A stretch of DNA of 64,000 bases, taken from Bacteroides sp. 519. Its GTDB lineage: Bacteria > Bacteroidota > Bacteroidia > Bacteroidales > Bacteroidaceae. This document shows positions 34,378 through 43,979 of this stretch, one piece after another (position 1 is the first letter of the stretch; every line of letters starts with the position of its first letter). Below the pieces are notes generated by a model. That model was not told the origin of the DNA and did no database searches. It saw nothing but the letters and a program-made list of their open reading frames with translations. The position numbers and the translations under genes are program-made. Where the stretch lies: positions 400,446 to 464,445 of the forward strand of contig NZ_QVMJ01000001.1 in NCBI RefSeq assembly GCF_010500955.1, read 5' to 3'.

Positions 34378-35400
34378 ATGCGAACTGCTGTAAATAAAAT
34401 AATAGTTTATCTTCTTCTGCTTCTCCCGTTTTTAGGCAGTTGCATTGGAGAGGGAGACTTGGATTGTGACCAATCCGAATTCGGAAGCGAACAATCACTA
34501 ACTCTTCGTTTCCTTCATAACATCAATCCCGATTACAGTAATACCATACGCGATGTAATCGACTATATCGACCTATACCTCTATAAAGAATCGGGTGAGT
34601 TCTATCAAACCGTTCATCTTACCAAAGACGAACTGGAAGAAACCAACTATACCTATACTACCCGTCTTGATCCGGGTACTTACCGATTGGCTACCTGGAT
34701 GAATGCCGGCGAAGCCTATAACATTGAAGATCATGAAGAGATAGGCACTGCCCGTATGCGAGTGATTTGCAACGGCGAACGTGAACTGTCCGAAAATACC
34801 CCTGCTGTTTTTTACGGATACGATGATAAACTATACGATATCGACTATGAAAACCAAGATGTTGTATTTACCATCAGCAAACATCCCGTAGAGAAAACAA
34901 TTAACTTTGCCAAAAATACCAACCACATAGAAGTAGTAGCCAAGTTCGACCGCGTACTGATTGAAGGAACCGAACTGGATGTACGGATTGTTGGGCCAAA
35001 CGGTATCTGTAACTTTGTGAATCGCTATGTAGATACTTGTCCTGATTACCTGTATTACCCACATACTACTACTACCCAGCAGCACGATCTTGATCCGCTT
35101 TTTGGATACAGGTACTATTACAGCCATATAACCAACTTTACCACCCAACGTTTGTGGCAGGGCGACGAGCTTGAACTGGTAATAACTTACACCAACTATA
35201 GCGGATACCCCGACGAACTGGCACGCTTTAAGCTTACCGACGAGCTGATTATGCAAAACCCGTTGTACAACAACAACTACCAGTTAGAACGATATGATAA
35301 CTACCGTATTGTATTCTATTTTGATTACGATCGGGCATTTACCCTTACCGAAATTACAGTAAACGACTGGGTATTGATTAACCAGGAACAAGACCTGTAA
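34378..35400 (+). CDS. Mfa2/FimB-type fimbrial anchor lipoprotein
   Basis: 340 aa from MRTAVNKIIVYLLLLLPFLG-SC. The mature part has the Mfa2/FimB pattern: SLTLRFLHNINPDYSNTIRD, VIDYIDLYLYKESGEFY, LDPGTYRLATWMNAG, and a C-terminal FTLTEITVNDWVLINQEQDL. Mfa2-like proteins cap the base of the fimbria and limit its length. The upstream ATG at 34342 abuts a hairpin and is less likely. The next gene follows by 34 bp. Confidence 0.85.
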   Translation: MRTAVNKIIVYLLLLLPFLGSCIGEGDLDCDQSEFGSEQSLTLRFLHNINPDYSNTIRDVIDYIDLYLYKESGEFYQTVHLTKDELEETNYTYTTRLDPGTYRLATWMNAGEAYNIEDHEEIGTARMRVICNGERELSENTPAVFYGYDDKLYDIDYENQDVVFTISKHPVEKTINFAKNTNHIEVVAKFDRVLIEGTELDVRIVGPNGICNFVNRYVDTCPDYLYYPHTTTTQQHDLDPLFGYRYYYSHITNFTTQRLWQGDELELVITYTNYSGYPDELARFKLTDELIMQNPLYNNNYQLERYDNYRIVFYFDYDRAFTLTEITVNDWVLINQEQDL

Positions 35401-35434
35401 CCAAGGTTGAAAAATAACTAAACCCCTAACGTCA

Positions 35435-36529
35435 ATGAAACATTTATATCTTATCATACTATCCATGTTGATGCTCGGTGCACAGTTTTCCTGTGTAAAC
35501 GACTCACAGGATATTGGCCCTGATACTAATGATGATGATGGTGATGACACCGAAGTATCTGTTGATCCCGGAATTGTAAGAGATTTCAGCGAAGCAGTAA
35601 CCGATTCCAGTTATATTGTGTTCCGTATATTGGCGTTCGATCATAACAAAAATATGAAGTGTACCCACAACTTTTATTATGGGTATGCCAACGACTCTAT
35701 TTTTCGTTTCTATATTAAGAAAGGTACTTACGACTTTGTTTTTATTGCCAACGAAGTAAGCGACGAAAATGCCTCGCGTAAGCTTCAGCTAATAGGAAAC
35801 CGCAATGCCGATAGAATTGATGAATTGAAAAACATATTCTTCGACCATACTGCTTTCGATAGCAAAAAGCATATTCCTATGGTGGCTGTTAAAAAAGAAA
35901 TAGAAGTGCTGGGCGATACCTTGTATATGGACAACGGAACCCAATACGAGGGGGTGATGCCCATTGCCATGACACGGCTGGCTGTGCGGGTAGATGTTAC
36001 ACTAACCACCGAGGTTGAATTGGTAAAAAGAGATTTTCAAGAAATCAGTTTCACCAATATCCCTTCCCGGGTACCGTTGCTGGCAACCGAAGCCGATTGG
36101 ACTACACCCATCCACAATGCCAATTTTGCTTCCGACCGAACCGGTTCGCCTTATATATATGTAAAAGCCAAAGGCGACAAACCCGATTGGGAGCAATACA
36201 CCGAGGCAGGTGTTAAAAAATACAGGTGGAGTAAAGACCGTATTATAATACCTTCGTCAACATTTAGCGACCCAACCCAAGCAGCCAACGCAATAACTTT
36301 CAGAGCGAAACTGAAAAACAACCGAGAAGTAAAAGCACCGTTGGGATGGTACACACCCAATACAAGCGCAATAGACCCCGACCCCATTGAAACAACCCAA
36401 CCCGATTACACTTTGCCACGAAACACACGCATTACGTTTAAGGGGGAGTTAACAGATTATATAAGGTTTGATATAACAATACGTGGTTGGGGTACAAGAG
36501 TGGATGTACCCGTAGAGAATGATTATTAA
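35435..36529 (+). CDS. fimbrial accessory lipoprotein, FimB/Mfa2-like
   Basis: 364 aa. Signal MKHLYLIILSMLMLGAQFSC, then an acidic low-complexity stretch (NDDDGDDTEV). The core contains IVFRILAFDHNKNM, YIKKGTYDFVFIANE, MPIAMTRLAVRVDVTL, and a late YTLPRNTRITFKGEL strand. It resembles the protein at 59214-60221 (GKYDFVFIANE, PIAMERLGIRLDLSL, YTLPRNTYFDVSGI), so both loci encode the same accessory subunit type. Confidence 0.8.
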   Translation: MKHLYLIILSMLMLGAQFSCVNDSQDIGPDTNDDDGDDTEVSVDPGIVRDFSEAVTDSSYIVFRILAFDHNKNMKCTHNFYYGYANDSIFRFYIKKGTYDFVFIANEVSDENASRKLQLIGNRNADRIDELKNIFFDHTAFDSKKHIPMVAVKKEIEVLGDTLYMDNGTQYEGVMPIAMTRLAVRVDVTLTTEVELVKRDFQEISFTNIPSRVPLLATEADWTTPIHNANFASDRTGSPYIYVKAKGDKPDWEQYTEAGVKKYRWSKDRIIIPSSTFSDPTQAANAITFRAKLKNNREVKAPLGWYTPNTSAIDPDPIETTQPDYTLPRNTRITFKGELTDYIRFDITIRGWGTRVDVPVENDY

Positions 36530-36573
36530 TACGAATAATACAAATAAAAATTAATAACTTAATAATAAACAAG

Positions 36574-37635
36574 ATGATGTTACAGAAAAAAAGTTTATGT
36601 GCCCTTTTTATAGGAGTTGCTCTTCTAAGTGCGTGTTCTTCAGACGAGATTGAAGATACAACAAATTGTATTCGTTTTGATTTGAATATAGAAGGCCAAT
36701 TGGAGGCAGAAACCAGAGGAAAACCAGCAAATGGTACTACTACTGCTAATTATAGAAGCCAATCTTTTAATATGTTGGCTGTACAATACGAAGGAAATAC
36801 AAGTGCACCTCTTGCTTCTGCTTTTGACAAAGCAACTGTTGCAGTTAATGCTTCTGGGAGCCATATTGCAAATAATAGTTACAAGAAAAACTGGCCCGAC
36901 TATAATCTAACATTTTATGCTATGTCACCCTCATCAGCAGGAATGCTGCCTTCGACTACCACTGTTCCTACAGGTGCCAGCCCAACTTATCAAGCAGGTA
37001 CACATACTATTGGTACAACATTTGGTACTCAAGCAGATCTTTTGTGGGCACGTACAGGTTCGGTAGGACCAGGTACAAATGGGGAGGTTACATTAACTTT
37101 TAACCATATTCTTTCGCGTATAACTTTCCAAGCTATAAAAACGTGTGATGATGTAGTGACAATAAAGAAGATTTCTATACTACAAGCATATAATAAAGCT
37201 AAAGGTAGATTTACCAATTCAGCTTTTACTTGGTATGATTTCTCTGATAGACAAGATTTTGCGATGAATTTTACTACTCCTGTAACAATAGCAAAAGCTA
37301 CTAATTTTACAGGTGTACAATATCTTCGTCTGGGAACAGATACTTACAACCCCGATGCCAACGACAATAGTATGTTTATGTTCCCAATCAACACAGCAAC
37401 CGGCAATCTAAATAATGTGTTTGGTACAACAGTGAAACTTGAAATAGAGTATACACTTGGTGGTGTACCTAAAAAGCATACCGAAAACATAAGTGGTTTA
37501 ACAAGTACCCATAATTGGGCAATGGGAGCATGGACCAATTATCAGATAACCATTAATGCTAAATATATCACCTTTACACCTATTACTGTGCTTGGTTGGG
37601 GAGCGGCAATTAATGTACCCGTAACCGTAAACTAA
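36574..37635 (+). CDS. fimbrillin family protein (Mfa_like_1)
   Basis: 353 aa lipoprotein (MMLQKKSLCALFIGVALLSA-C). The signature of the Mfa_like_1 fimbrillin domain is visible: YKKNWPDYNLTFYAMSPSS, DLLWARTGSVGPGTNGEVTL, TFNHILSRITFQA, and a C-terminal WAMGAWTNYQITINAKYITF with TVLGWGAAINVPVTVN. ETRGKPAN offers a protease site after Arg. It is probably a minor or tip-proximal subunit. The next gene starts 17 bp later and encodes a relative. Confidence 0.85.
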   Translation: MMLQKKSLCALFIGVALLSACSSDEIEDTTNCIRFDLNIEGQLEAETRGKPANGTTTANYRSQSFNMLAVQYEGNTSAPLASAFDKATVAVNASGSHIANNSYKKNWPDYNLTFYAMSPSSAGMLPSTTTVPTGASPTYQAGTHTIGTTFGTQADLLWARTGSVGPGTNGEVTLTFNHILSRITFQAIKTCDDVVTIKKISILQAYNKAKGRFTNSAFTWYDFSDRQDFAMNFTTPVTIAKATNFTGVQYLRLGTDTYNPDANDNSMFMFPINTATGNLNNVFGTTVKLEIEYTLGGVPKKHTENISGLTSTHNWAMGAWTNYQITINAKYITFTPITVLGWGAAINVPVTVN

Positions 37636-37652
37636 GCAAAAAACAATACCAA

Positions 37653-38900
37653 ATGAAACAAAGAATAAATATACACGTATTTCTGTTCGCAATATCATTG
37701 TATTTGCTTGGATGTACTAATGAGGACCATGTTGAGGAGTTGAACCATATTCAATTCGGCGTTTCATTACCAAGCAATACCAACACCCGTGGAAGTGTTA
37801 TTGAGGGTGTTGGTCCAACTAGATTATTTGACGGCACAATGCAATTGTATGCATTACACACCGATAATGGCAGCGCCTATATAAATGGTGATAATGTAAC
37901 TATGACTGTTTCTGGTGGTGTGCAAAGCACCACCTATCAAAAGAATTGGTCTGCACAAGCTCCACTTAATTTCTATGCTGTTACCCCACCAATGGCATTA
38001 GCTGTTGATGCTACAAATAAAAAATGTGCAATCACTTCCACTTCCCCATATATCATCCCCTCTAATGCTAAGGACCAGGTTGATTTAATGTTTGGCTCGG
38101 TTGGACCAAAATCCAGTGGTAGTGTAGGTTTTGAATTTAAGCATGCGCTTTCAAGAATTACTTTTCGACTATCTAAGAACGACGATTTGAATGGTAAAAC
38201 CGTGGTTGTTGAAAAAGTAACTCTTAAAGGTTTGGACAATAACCGTGTAGGGAGTTTTCCTAGCGTTGGCGGCGTTTTTACATGGACTGGTACTGCAAGT
38301 GTAACAAATGCTCAGTCGTATGTTGTAGTAAACCAAACACTAGCAGTTACACCAACCACACCTGGTAATAATTATAGCGATAATATGTTTCTGTTTCCAC
38401 ACTCAACAAGCAGATTAAGTTCTGTAACATTGGATATAAAATTTGCCAGCACCAGTGCGCATAAAGCAGGTCAAACAGTTAGTGTACCAATTCCAACCAC
38501 AACTGCATGGGAAGCAGGCAAGTGGGTAAACTATGATGTAGAAATTGCAGGAGAGGCAATAACCCTGTATGCAGTTGTAGACGACTGGACCGATGTGCCA
38601 CAAACAGTTACTGACGGAATATATTATTTAACCGTTAGCCACGGTGATATGACTTTCGATTTTAATGGTACAAATGGGCATACCTTTGTTGTAACAGCCA
38701 AAACAAATCATCCTGATGGAATTAAGATGGAAAAAAAAGACATAAAAGGACCTGTGAATTTTTCAGGCAGTGATGGAGATATGACGAGGGAGTTTGACTT
38801 AAAGATTTATGCAGTTACAAATCCTCTAACGTGGGCTGGTACTGTAACAATAACTGCCGGAAAAAATCTAAAGAAGATAATAACGATAAAAAGAATTTAG
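37653..38900 (+). CDS. fimbrillin family protein (Mfa_like_1) with extra C-terminal domain
   Basis: 415 aa lipoprotein (signal ending YLLGC). It has the same core as its neighbour: NTNTRGSVIEG, YQKNWSAQAPLNFYAVTPP, DQVDLMFGSVGPKSSGSVGF, EFKHALSRITFRL, WEAGKWVNYDVEIAGEAITL and a DW strand. An additional 90-residue beta domain follows (YYLTVSHGDMTFDFN...ITAGKNLKKIITIKRI), like the BACON-type repeats found in the tip proteins. It ends 2 bp before the next ATG. Confidence 0.82.
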   Translation: MKQRINIHVFLFAISLYLLGCTNEDHVEELNHIQFGVSLPSNTNTRGSVIEGVGPTRLFDGTMQLYALHTDNGSAYINGDNVTMTVSGGVQSTTYQKNWSAQAPLNFYAVTPPMALAVDATNKKCAITSTSPYIIPSNAKDQVDLMFGSVGPKSSGSVGFEFKHALSRITFRLSKNDDLNGKTVVVEKVTLKGLDNNRVGSFPSVGGVFTWTGTASVTNAQSYVVVNQTLAVTPTTPGNNYSDNMFLFPHSTSRLSSVTLDIKFASTSAHKAGQTVSVPIPTTTAWEAGKWVNYDVEIAGEAITLYAVVDDWTDVPQTVTDGIYYLTVSHGDMTFDFNGTNGHTFVVTAKTNHPDGIKMEKKDIKGPVNFSGSDGDMTREFDLKIYAVTNPLTWAGTVTITAGKNLKKIITIKRI

Positions 38901-38902
38901 GC

Positions 38903-40762
38903 ATGAAACATCTTTTTTTGTATAAAGCACTGTTTGTTTGGTTGTTAATGTTTCTGTTAAGTGGTTGTGTAAACGAAGAAGATGATATAACCATGAACAT
39001 AACCAAGAACGATGAAGTAAGCATTGCTGTAACTGTTCCGGAGCTGCAACTTCCTACAACACGTGCAATGACTGCCAATGAAGCGAAGATTACTACTTGT
39101 GATTTGCTTCTATTTGACAGTAATGGTACTATTATTAGTCACATAAAAGTTGCATCAACCAACATAATAAAAGGTACAGATGGAGATTATACATTTAAGT
39201 TTAACTGTGCCCACAATCCAAATGTAGTTACAATAGCTATTGTAGCCAATGCCGAGGCTGAGGTTACTACTGCTATTAATGGAAACACTACTAAAACAAC
39301 TATACTGAATAACTTGATTTATACACAAACTGGTAAGTGGGGTGCTGGCACTCCTATACCTATGTATGGCGAAGTAACAGGACTAAATGGAATTACAGGA
39401 GGTGATGTACTGGGTAGCACTAGCAGCAGATGTTCACTGAAGCGTATGTTGGCCCGTGTTGATGTAACATCAACTGCGGCTGATTTTACAATTAATAAAA
39501 TAACTGTGGCAAATAGCAATAATAGGGGTTATATAGCTCCATTAAGTTCATTGCCAGGATCTCAAGCTCCATTCGATCTGGTATATGGACAAAGTTCGTT
39601 ATTAGCCGAAGCATATATTTGCGAAGCAGCTGCACCCACTGGTGTAACAAGCGATGTATGCCTTATTGTTGAAGGTACATATAAAGGAAAAACATATTTT
39701 TACCGTATAGATTTTACAGCATGTGAAAAAGATGGTAGTGGTAAAATAAAAGATGGCTACGGAAACCTGGAAGGCGACCCGGCTTTCGACCCCTCTTCCA
39801 TTCCTTATATGGCTGTTAAACGTAATCATCTGTATAATTTTAGGATTACGAATGTTGAACCCGGATATGCCACATACACCGATGCAATCAATTCGTTGGG
39901 TATTAGAAATAACCTCAAAGTAGAGTTGCATGTTATTGATATGAACGATATGCAGCATATAATATATAGTGCCGGCGATGTATTGGCTGTTGGTAAAAAC
40001 AGCAGCGACCAATCGAACGGATTATGGGTTGGAGATACCTTTTGTATTTACGATGAACCAGGGGATATAAAACTGAGTGTTAAAAGCAATTATTATACAA
40101 AAAAATGGACAGCCAAGCAAGATGCTGCTTCAACATCGTGGCTAGAACTCAAAACAGCAAGTGGCACAACTGATACTCCGTTGGAATTCTCTTTTCCCCG
40201 GCTTACAGCCGACAGCAACGAGAAAACCCAAAAACGCGAAGCCACAATAACCATTACGTCGGGCAGATTAACGTTGGTGTTTAAAATTTTACAAACAAGC
40301 TACATGTATGTGGGCTATTTTGGAGGCGAACTGAAAAAGAGTGCAGCAGGTGTGTGGAAGTATGAAAAGAAAGTATATGTTCAGCCTAACGATGAAGCGA
40401 AAAATCTATTATTGTCGGATAATGGAGCATGTAGCAATAGAAGAACCCATAGCGATTATGCATGGTTCACACCTGCAATACACCAGCTTATTGGAATTTG
40501 GTGTGTAACCAATAGTTTTCCACAAGATGCTAGCTTCCCGAATGTTAGTAGTTTGCCGAATGACAACCGATTGCACTATTTTTCGTATCTGAGTACTTCA
40601 ATGAGGTATAATGTGAATGGGATTTTAAAACCTTTAGTTCAATATTTTGGTAATGTTCACAAACTGACGAATAATTCCAACTCAGAAGGGGGGGGAGATG
40701 TGGCTCTATATAACGATAGCAAAACATTTCATAATGCAGTACGTTGTGTGATAGAAAAATGA
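38903..40762 (+). CDS. fimbrial tip protein with C-terminal FISUMP/lectin-like domain
   Basis: 619 aa from MKHLFLYKALFVWLLMFLLS-GC; an upstream in-frame ATG lies inside the preceding gene. The N-terminal fimbrial domain (TCDLLLFDSNGTIISHIKVA, MYGEVTGLNGITGG, MAVKRNHLYNFRITN) is DUF4906-like. A beta domain follows, then the C-terminal VGYFGGELKKSAAGVWKYEK...WFTPAIHQLIGIWCV...NAVRCVIEK. The same C-terminal pattern ends the protein at 56305-59190, so it is probably the adhesive tip module. The stop overlaps the next ATG (ATGA), showing translational coupling. Confidence 0.82.
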   Translation: MKHLFLYKALFVWLLMFLLSGCVNEEDDITMNITKNDEVSIAVTVPELQLPTTRAMTANEAKITTCDLLLFDSNGTIISHIKVASTNIIKGTDGDYTFKFNCAHNPNVVTIAIVANAEAEVTTAINGNTTKTTILNNLIYTQTGKWGAGTPIPMYGEVTGLNGITGGDVLGSTSSRCSLKRMLARVDVTSTAADFTINKITVANSNNRGYIAPLSSLPGSQAPFDLVYGQSSLLAEAYICEAAAPTGVTSDVCLIVEGTYKGKTYFYRIDFTACEKDGSGKIKDGYGNLEGDPAFDPSSIPYMAVKRNHLYNFRITNVEPGYATYTDAINSLGIRNNLKVELHVIDMNDMQHIIYSAGDVLAVGKNSSDQSNGLWVGDTFCIYDEPGDIKLSVKSNYYTKKWTAKQDAASTSWLELKTASGTTDTPLEFSFPRLTADSNEKTQKREATITITSGRLTLVFKILQTSYMYVGYFGGELKKSAAGVWKYEKKVYVQPNDEAKNLLLSDNGACSNRRTHSDYAWFTPAIHQLIGIWCVTNSFPQDASFPNVSSLPNDNRLHYFSYLSTSMRYNVNGILKPLVQYFGNVHKLTNNSNSEGGGDVALYNDSKTFHNAVRCVIEK

Positions 40763-41447
40763 ACATACAAGTCTTGTTGTTAGTAACCATGGTGTATATA
40801 TTGTGGACACTGAATGCCTGTTCTATAGCAGAGGCAGAGTGTAGTAACTACACAGTTCGCCTCTTCTATCACTACAACCACGAAAACACCAGTCGCGAAA
40901 ATGTATTGCCTCATTATGTAAAGTGGATAACGGCTTATATCTTCAACAGCGAAGGGGTGCTTTGCGCCATTCATCCGGTATTTTGGAGGCGAACTGAAAA
41001 AAAACAATGGCGTGTGGAAGTTTGAAAAGAAACTGTATGTGCAAGGCAGCGACGAAGCTACAGATATTGCATGGAATACCACAGATATTGCTATAGGTGC
41101 AACCAGTACATGGAATGGAAAGGCAAACACATTGGCTATGATTAATAGTATTGATGAAGCAAATAAGTTTACTGCCGCCAGTGTGTGTTATAAGAAAACA
41201 ACTTATTGCAATTTGGTGTGCAACGAATGATTTTCCGCTAGCCTGCAAACTTAAAAAAATTGCATATTGGAGTTCAACAGAAGTAACAGAAGCTTCTGGT
41301 TCTAGCGCAATGAATATGTGGTTTGGTAATTTCCACCTTCTATATAGACCGGTTGAATCTGACCGGGGTGGAGAGGTGCAAATAAACAACAAAATAAAGC
41401 CATATTTAAGCAATGTAGTGCGTTGTGTTACAGAAGTTGAAGGTTAA
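40759..41447 (+). pseudogene. broken tip-protein gene (N-terminus joined to C-terminal module)
   Basis: The coupled start at 40759 gives MNIQVLLLVTMVYILWTLNA-C, then SNYTVRLFYHYNHENTSREN and KWITAYIFNSEGVLCAIHPV, a lipoprotein N-terminus. At about 40979 the frame shifts and the C-terminal module begins: YFGGELKKNNGVWKFEKKLY, close to the intact neighbour's. A second shift near 41195 leads to QLIAIWCATNDFPLACKLKK and AYWSSTEVTEASGSSAMNMW, ending NVVRCVTEVEG. Central domains are lost. This is a deletion relic of a second tip gene. Confidence 0.82.
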
Positions 41448-41466
41448 TTAATAAAACAGTAATAAA

Positions 41467-42147
41467 ATGAAAACGAAAATTATAATAACAGTATTTGCCG
41501 TGCTTTTTGTTCAGGCTCTTTATGCACAAGAATTGTATAGAGACGGTAATAAAATAATTCTTGATTTAACTGAGGCTGCAGGTATGCCGGCGGGTTCAAC
41601 AACAAATCAGTCAAAGACTGAACTTTTTGAGTTGTCGCCCAATACAACAGGTGTATATTTGGATAAAAACCTTGTTAATGGTTCTATTAATGCAACAGTG
41701 TTTGGAAAATTAGAAATTGCCCCTGCTGATCTTAACAGAGATGGTAACGGTTTTTATATACTTGATCCGGTGCGTATTTTTATTAATCCTGGCTGGATGA
41801 TCGACGAGGCCAGATACCCTCACCTCTGGGCTGATGCTTGGAAGGGTTGTGTAAACCTAAACAAAGAGAGGGGAGAAGAAGGGTGGCGCTTACCAACACA
41901 ACGTGAGCTATATTTAATAGCTATTTTTAATTCGGCTATAGCTGATTTTGTTGAGGAGATATACCCCGATTTTTATACTACCACGTTTTATACAGATAGA
42001 TATGTGTCGGCTACAGAAGCTTACTATAATACTAATTATAACTACATGAGCATATATGTGTCAGGTAGTAATAATTTTATATCTTATCCATTATCTCCAA
42101 AGTCGCACAAAGGCTTTGTGCGTTGTGTTCGGGAAATACCACATTGA
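41467..42147 (+). CDS. secreted FISUMP/DUF1566-like lectin-fold protein
   Basis: 226 aa; signal MKTKIIITVFAVLFVQALYAQ. The C-terminal half has the major-paralogous-domain pattern GWRLPTQRELYLIAIFNS ... YVSATEAYYN ... GFVRCVREIPH. The N-terminal part VNGSINATVFGKLEIAPADL matches VTGSINATVFWKLEVAPNDI of the protein at 55579-56142. It probably sits on the fimbrial tip or outside the cell as a binding module. It is the last gene of fimbrial locus 1. Confidence 0.8.
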   Translation: MKTKIIITVFAVLFVQALYAQELYRDGNKIILDLTEAAGMPAGSTTNQSKTELFELSPNTTGVYLDKNLVNGSINATVFGKLEIAPADLNRDGNGFYILDPVRIFINPGWMIDEARYPHLWADAWKGCVNLNKERGEEGWRLPTQRELYLIAIFNSAIADFVEEIYPDFYTTTFYTDRYVSATEAYYNTNYNYMSIYVSGSNNFISYPLSPKSHKGFVRCVREIPH

Positions 42148-42184
42148 TGTAGGTTAATAATCCCTCTGCCCCTCCCGCCAAGTT

Positions 42185-42300
42185 GGAGTAGCCACGGATT
42201 GCGCAGATGGCGCGGTTTTTAAAACACAGGTTTAATTCGTGTTTTAAAATCCGTGCTATTCGCGCAATCTGTTTTTGTATCATGCTTGTGGTACAAAAGT
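42185..42300. repeat. imperfect inverted repeat with GTGGTACAAAAGTG word
   Basis: GCCACGGATTGCGCAGATGG is roughly inverted as ATCCGTGCTATTCGCGCAATCT around a TTTTAAAACAC / GTGTTTTAAAA pair. It is followed by GTGGTACAAAAGTG, shared with 15174-15186. Confidence 0.7.
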
Positions 42301-42330
42301 GTTTAACTAAGATACTCACCCTGCTTGGTA

Positions 42331-42447
42331 GAAACGTCCAAACATTATGTAATTGAACGCGATGGTAGCTATACCCAATACGAATTAAGCAATAAAAAAT
42401 TTAATGTTTCTATAGAAGATAGTATCTTTACTGCAATAAAATGGTAA
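42331..42447 (+). pseudogene. 3' fragment of an unknown gene
   Basis: The plus strand reads ETSKHYVIERDGSYTQYELS, then NKKFNVSIEDSIFTAIKW and a stop. It is coding-like, but no start or upstream part remains because repeat DNA adjoins it. I do not recognise the family. Confidence 0.5.
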
Positions 42448-42452
42448 ATTTG
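42445..42452 (+). promoter_or_regulatory. possible -7 promoter element for fabG
   Basis: TAAATTTG matches TAnnTTTG, 98 bp before the fabG ATG. It overlaps the stop of the fragment and the start of the next inverted repeat. Confidence 0.35.
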
Positions 42453-42521
42453 AAACGCAGATTAACGCAGATTAACGCGGATTAATAATCTGCGAAAATC
42501 TGCGTTAATCTGCGTTTCAAA
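42451..42521. repeat. inverted repeat (GAAACGCAGATTAACGC type)
   Basis: TGAAACGCAGATTAACGCAG is inverted at the right end as CTGCGTTAATCTGCGTTTCA. Same family as 29069-29187 and 63922 on. Confidence 0.9.
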
Positions 42522-42550
42522 ACAAGAATAAAAACAATAAATAAACAAGA

Positions 42551-43279
42551 ATGAAATACGCACTTGTAACAGGAGGGAGCCGTGGCATTGGTCGTGCAGT
42601 TTGCATACAATTAGCCGAAATGGGATACCCGGTAGTCATAAATTACGCATCGAACGAAGCAGCAGCTTTGGAAACCAAACGGTTGGTAGAAGAAAAAGGC
42701 GTAACAGCCGAACTACTTCCTTTTGATGTAGCATCGGTAGAAGAAGTAGATAAAGCCATTGATTCCTGGAACGAACAACATCCCAACGATTATATAGCCT
42801 TATTGGTAAACAATGCCGGAATACGCAGTGATGCTGTAATGGTTTTTATGGAAGACCAACAGTGGAACGATGTGTTAGGAATCAGTCTGAACGGCTTTTT
42901 CTTTGTAACCCGTAAACTCCTGAAGAATATGATTAGCAAACGGTTTGGGCGGATTGTTAACATTGTTTCTCTGTCGGGATTATCAGGCTTACCCGGACAA
43001 ACCAATTATTCGGCTGCTAAAGCCGCAGTTATCGGTGCCACCAAAGCACTGGCCAAAGAAGTAGCATCGCGCAAAATAACCGTTAATGCTGTAGCACCAG
43101 GGTATATTGCTACCGATATGACTCAGGATCTTGACGAAAAAGCACTGAAAAGCCATATACCAGCCGGCCGCTTCGGTACACCCGAAGAGGTTGCCGCCGT
43201 AGTAGGATTCCTGGCCTCGGACCAGGCCGCATATATCACAGGAGATGTGATTTCTATTAATGGAGGGCTGTATACTTAA
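42551..43279 (+). CDS. fabG: 3-oxoacyl-[acyl-carrier-protein] reductase
   Basis: 242 aa short-chain dehydrogenase: nucleotide motif TGGSRGIGRAV, NNAG, catalytic Ser in VSLSGLSG, YSAAKAAVIGATKALAKEVA (Tyr and Lys), and NAVAPGYIATDM. FabG reduces 3-oxoacyl-ACP with NADPH in fatty-acid synthesis; the length and the C-terminal DVISINGGLYT agree. It stands alone between repeats, so assignment as the essential FabG rather than a paralogue is not certain. Confidence 0.85.
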   Translation: MKYALVTGGSRGIGRAVCIQLAEMGYPVVINYASNEAAALETKRLVEEKGVTAELLPFDVASVEEVDKAIDSWNEQHPNDYIALLVNNAGIRSDAVMVFMEDQQWNDVLGISLNGFFFVTRKLLKNMISKRFGRIVNIVSLSGLSGLPGQTNYSAAKAAVIGATKALAKEVASRKITVNAVAPGYIATDMTQDLDEKALKSHIPAGRFGTPEEVAAVVGFLASDQAAYITGDVISINGGLYT

Positions 43280-43287
43280 GGAGGGAA

Positions 43288-43390
43288 GGAGGTTAAAGAA
43301 TAGAATTAAGAATTAAGGAGTTAAGGAGTAAGAATCCATGCGGCATCGCATTCTTACTCCTTAACTCCTTAATTCTATTCTCTACCTCCT
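43288..43390. repeat. inverted repeat after fabG (perfect 23-bp core)
   Basis: 43313-43335 (TTAAGGAGTTAAGGAGTAAG...) is perfectly inverted at 43350-43372, with further imperfect pairing outward. The loop contains CCATGCGGC. It probably terminates transcription from both sides. Confidence 0.9.
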
Positions 43391-43510
43391 TTACCTAACT
43401 TTACCTCCTTCTTTCCTTCAAAGCCCAGCCCATAAAGATTATCTATTAGTTACAAAAAAAATCGGAAGTTCTTCTCCCGATTCTTTTATTTGTTCCATGT
43501 TGTTTAACTT

Positions 43511-43870
43511 CTACTTCTGCACCAAATTACCTAACGACACTGGTGTGTCATTTTCTATCAGTTTAACCAGAGCCATTTCAGTATAAAGAACCTCGCCTTT
43601 TAATTTATAATTGGTAGATTCTACTGGCGTAAAATAAACATTCGGACGTTGAAAACTATACGTATATTTCACTGTTGTAGTTTGTCCATCTTCTGCAACT
43701 TCTTCATACGTACAATCTTTCTTTCCTTTAAAAGTTACACGTCGTGTAATTCCGCTCATAGTGCCCTCCCACGTGCTATTTTCGAGGGTTACCTTCTCTT
43801 CATCATACTCCCAACACCCGGACAACAGGAGTGGCAATATAAATAATAATCCAAATACAGTCTTTCTCAT
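43511..43870 (-). CDS. small hypothetical lipoprotein
   Basis: 119 aa: MRKTVFGLLFILPLLLSGC with a clear lipobox, then a beta-rich domain (STWEGTMSGITRRVTFKGKK, TVKYTYSFQRPNVYFTP, LKGEVLYTEMALVKL). It resembles small lipocalin-like Bacteroidales lipoproteins, but no specific family is claimed. A TATTTTTG -7 element lies 26 bp upstream. Confidence 0.7.
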   Translation of the reverse strand: MRKTVFGLLFILPLLLSGCWEYDEEKVTLENSTWEGTMSGITRRVTFKGKKDCTYEEVAEDGQTTTVKYTYSFQRPNVYFTPVESTNYKLKGEVLYTEMALVKLIENDTPVSLGNLVQK

Positions 43871-43895
43871 CCTTGTTTCAATTTGTTTTCGTTTA

Positions 43896-43903
43896 CAAAA
43901 ATA
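43896..43903 (-). promoter_or_regulatory. -7 promoter element of the small lipoprotein gene
   Basis: TATTTTTG on the minus strand, 26 bp from the ATG at 43870. Confidence 0.5.
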
Positions 43904-43979
43904 CAGAAAAGAGCAGAGAAAAGCAAATTACTTTATTTACCTTTACCCTTTACTAACTTTAGCTTACTCAATTACTAAT

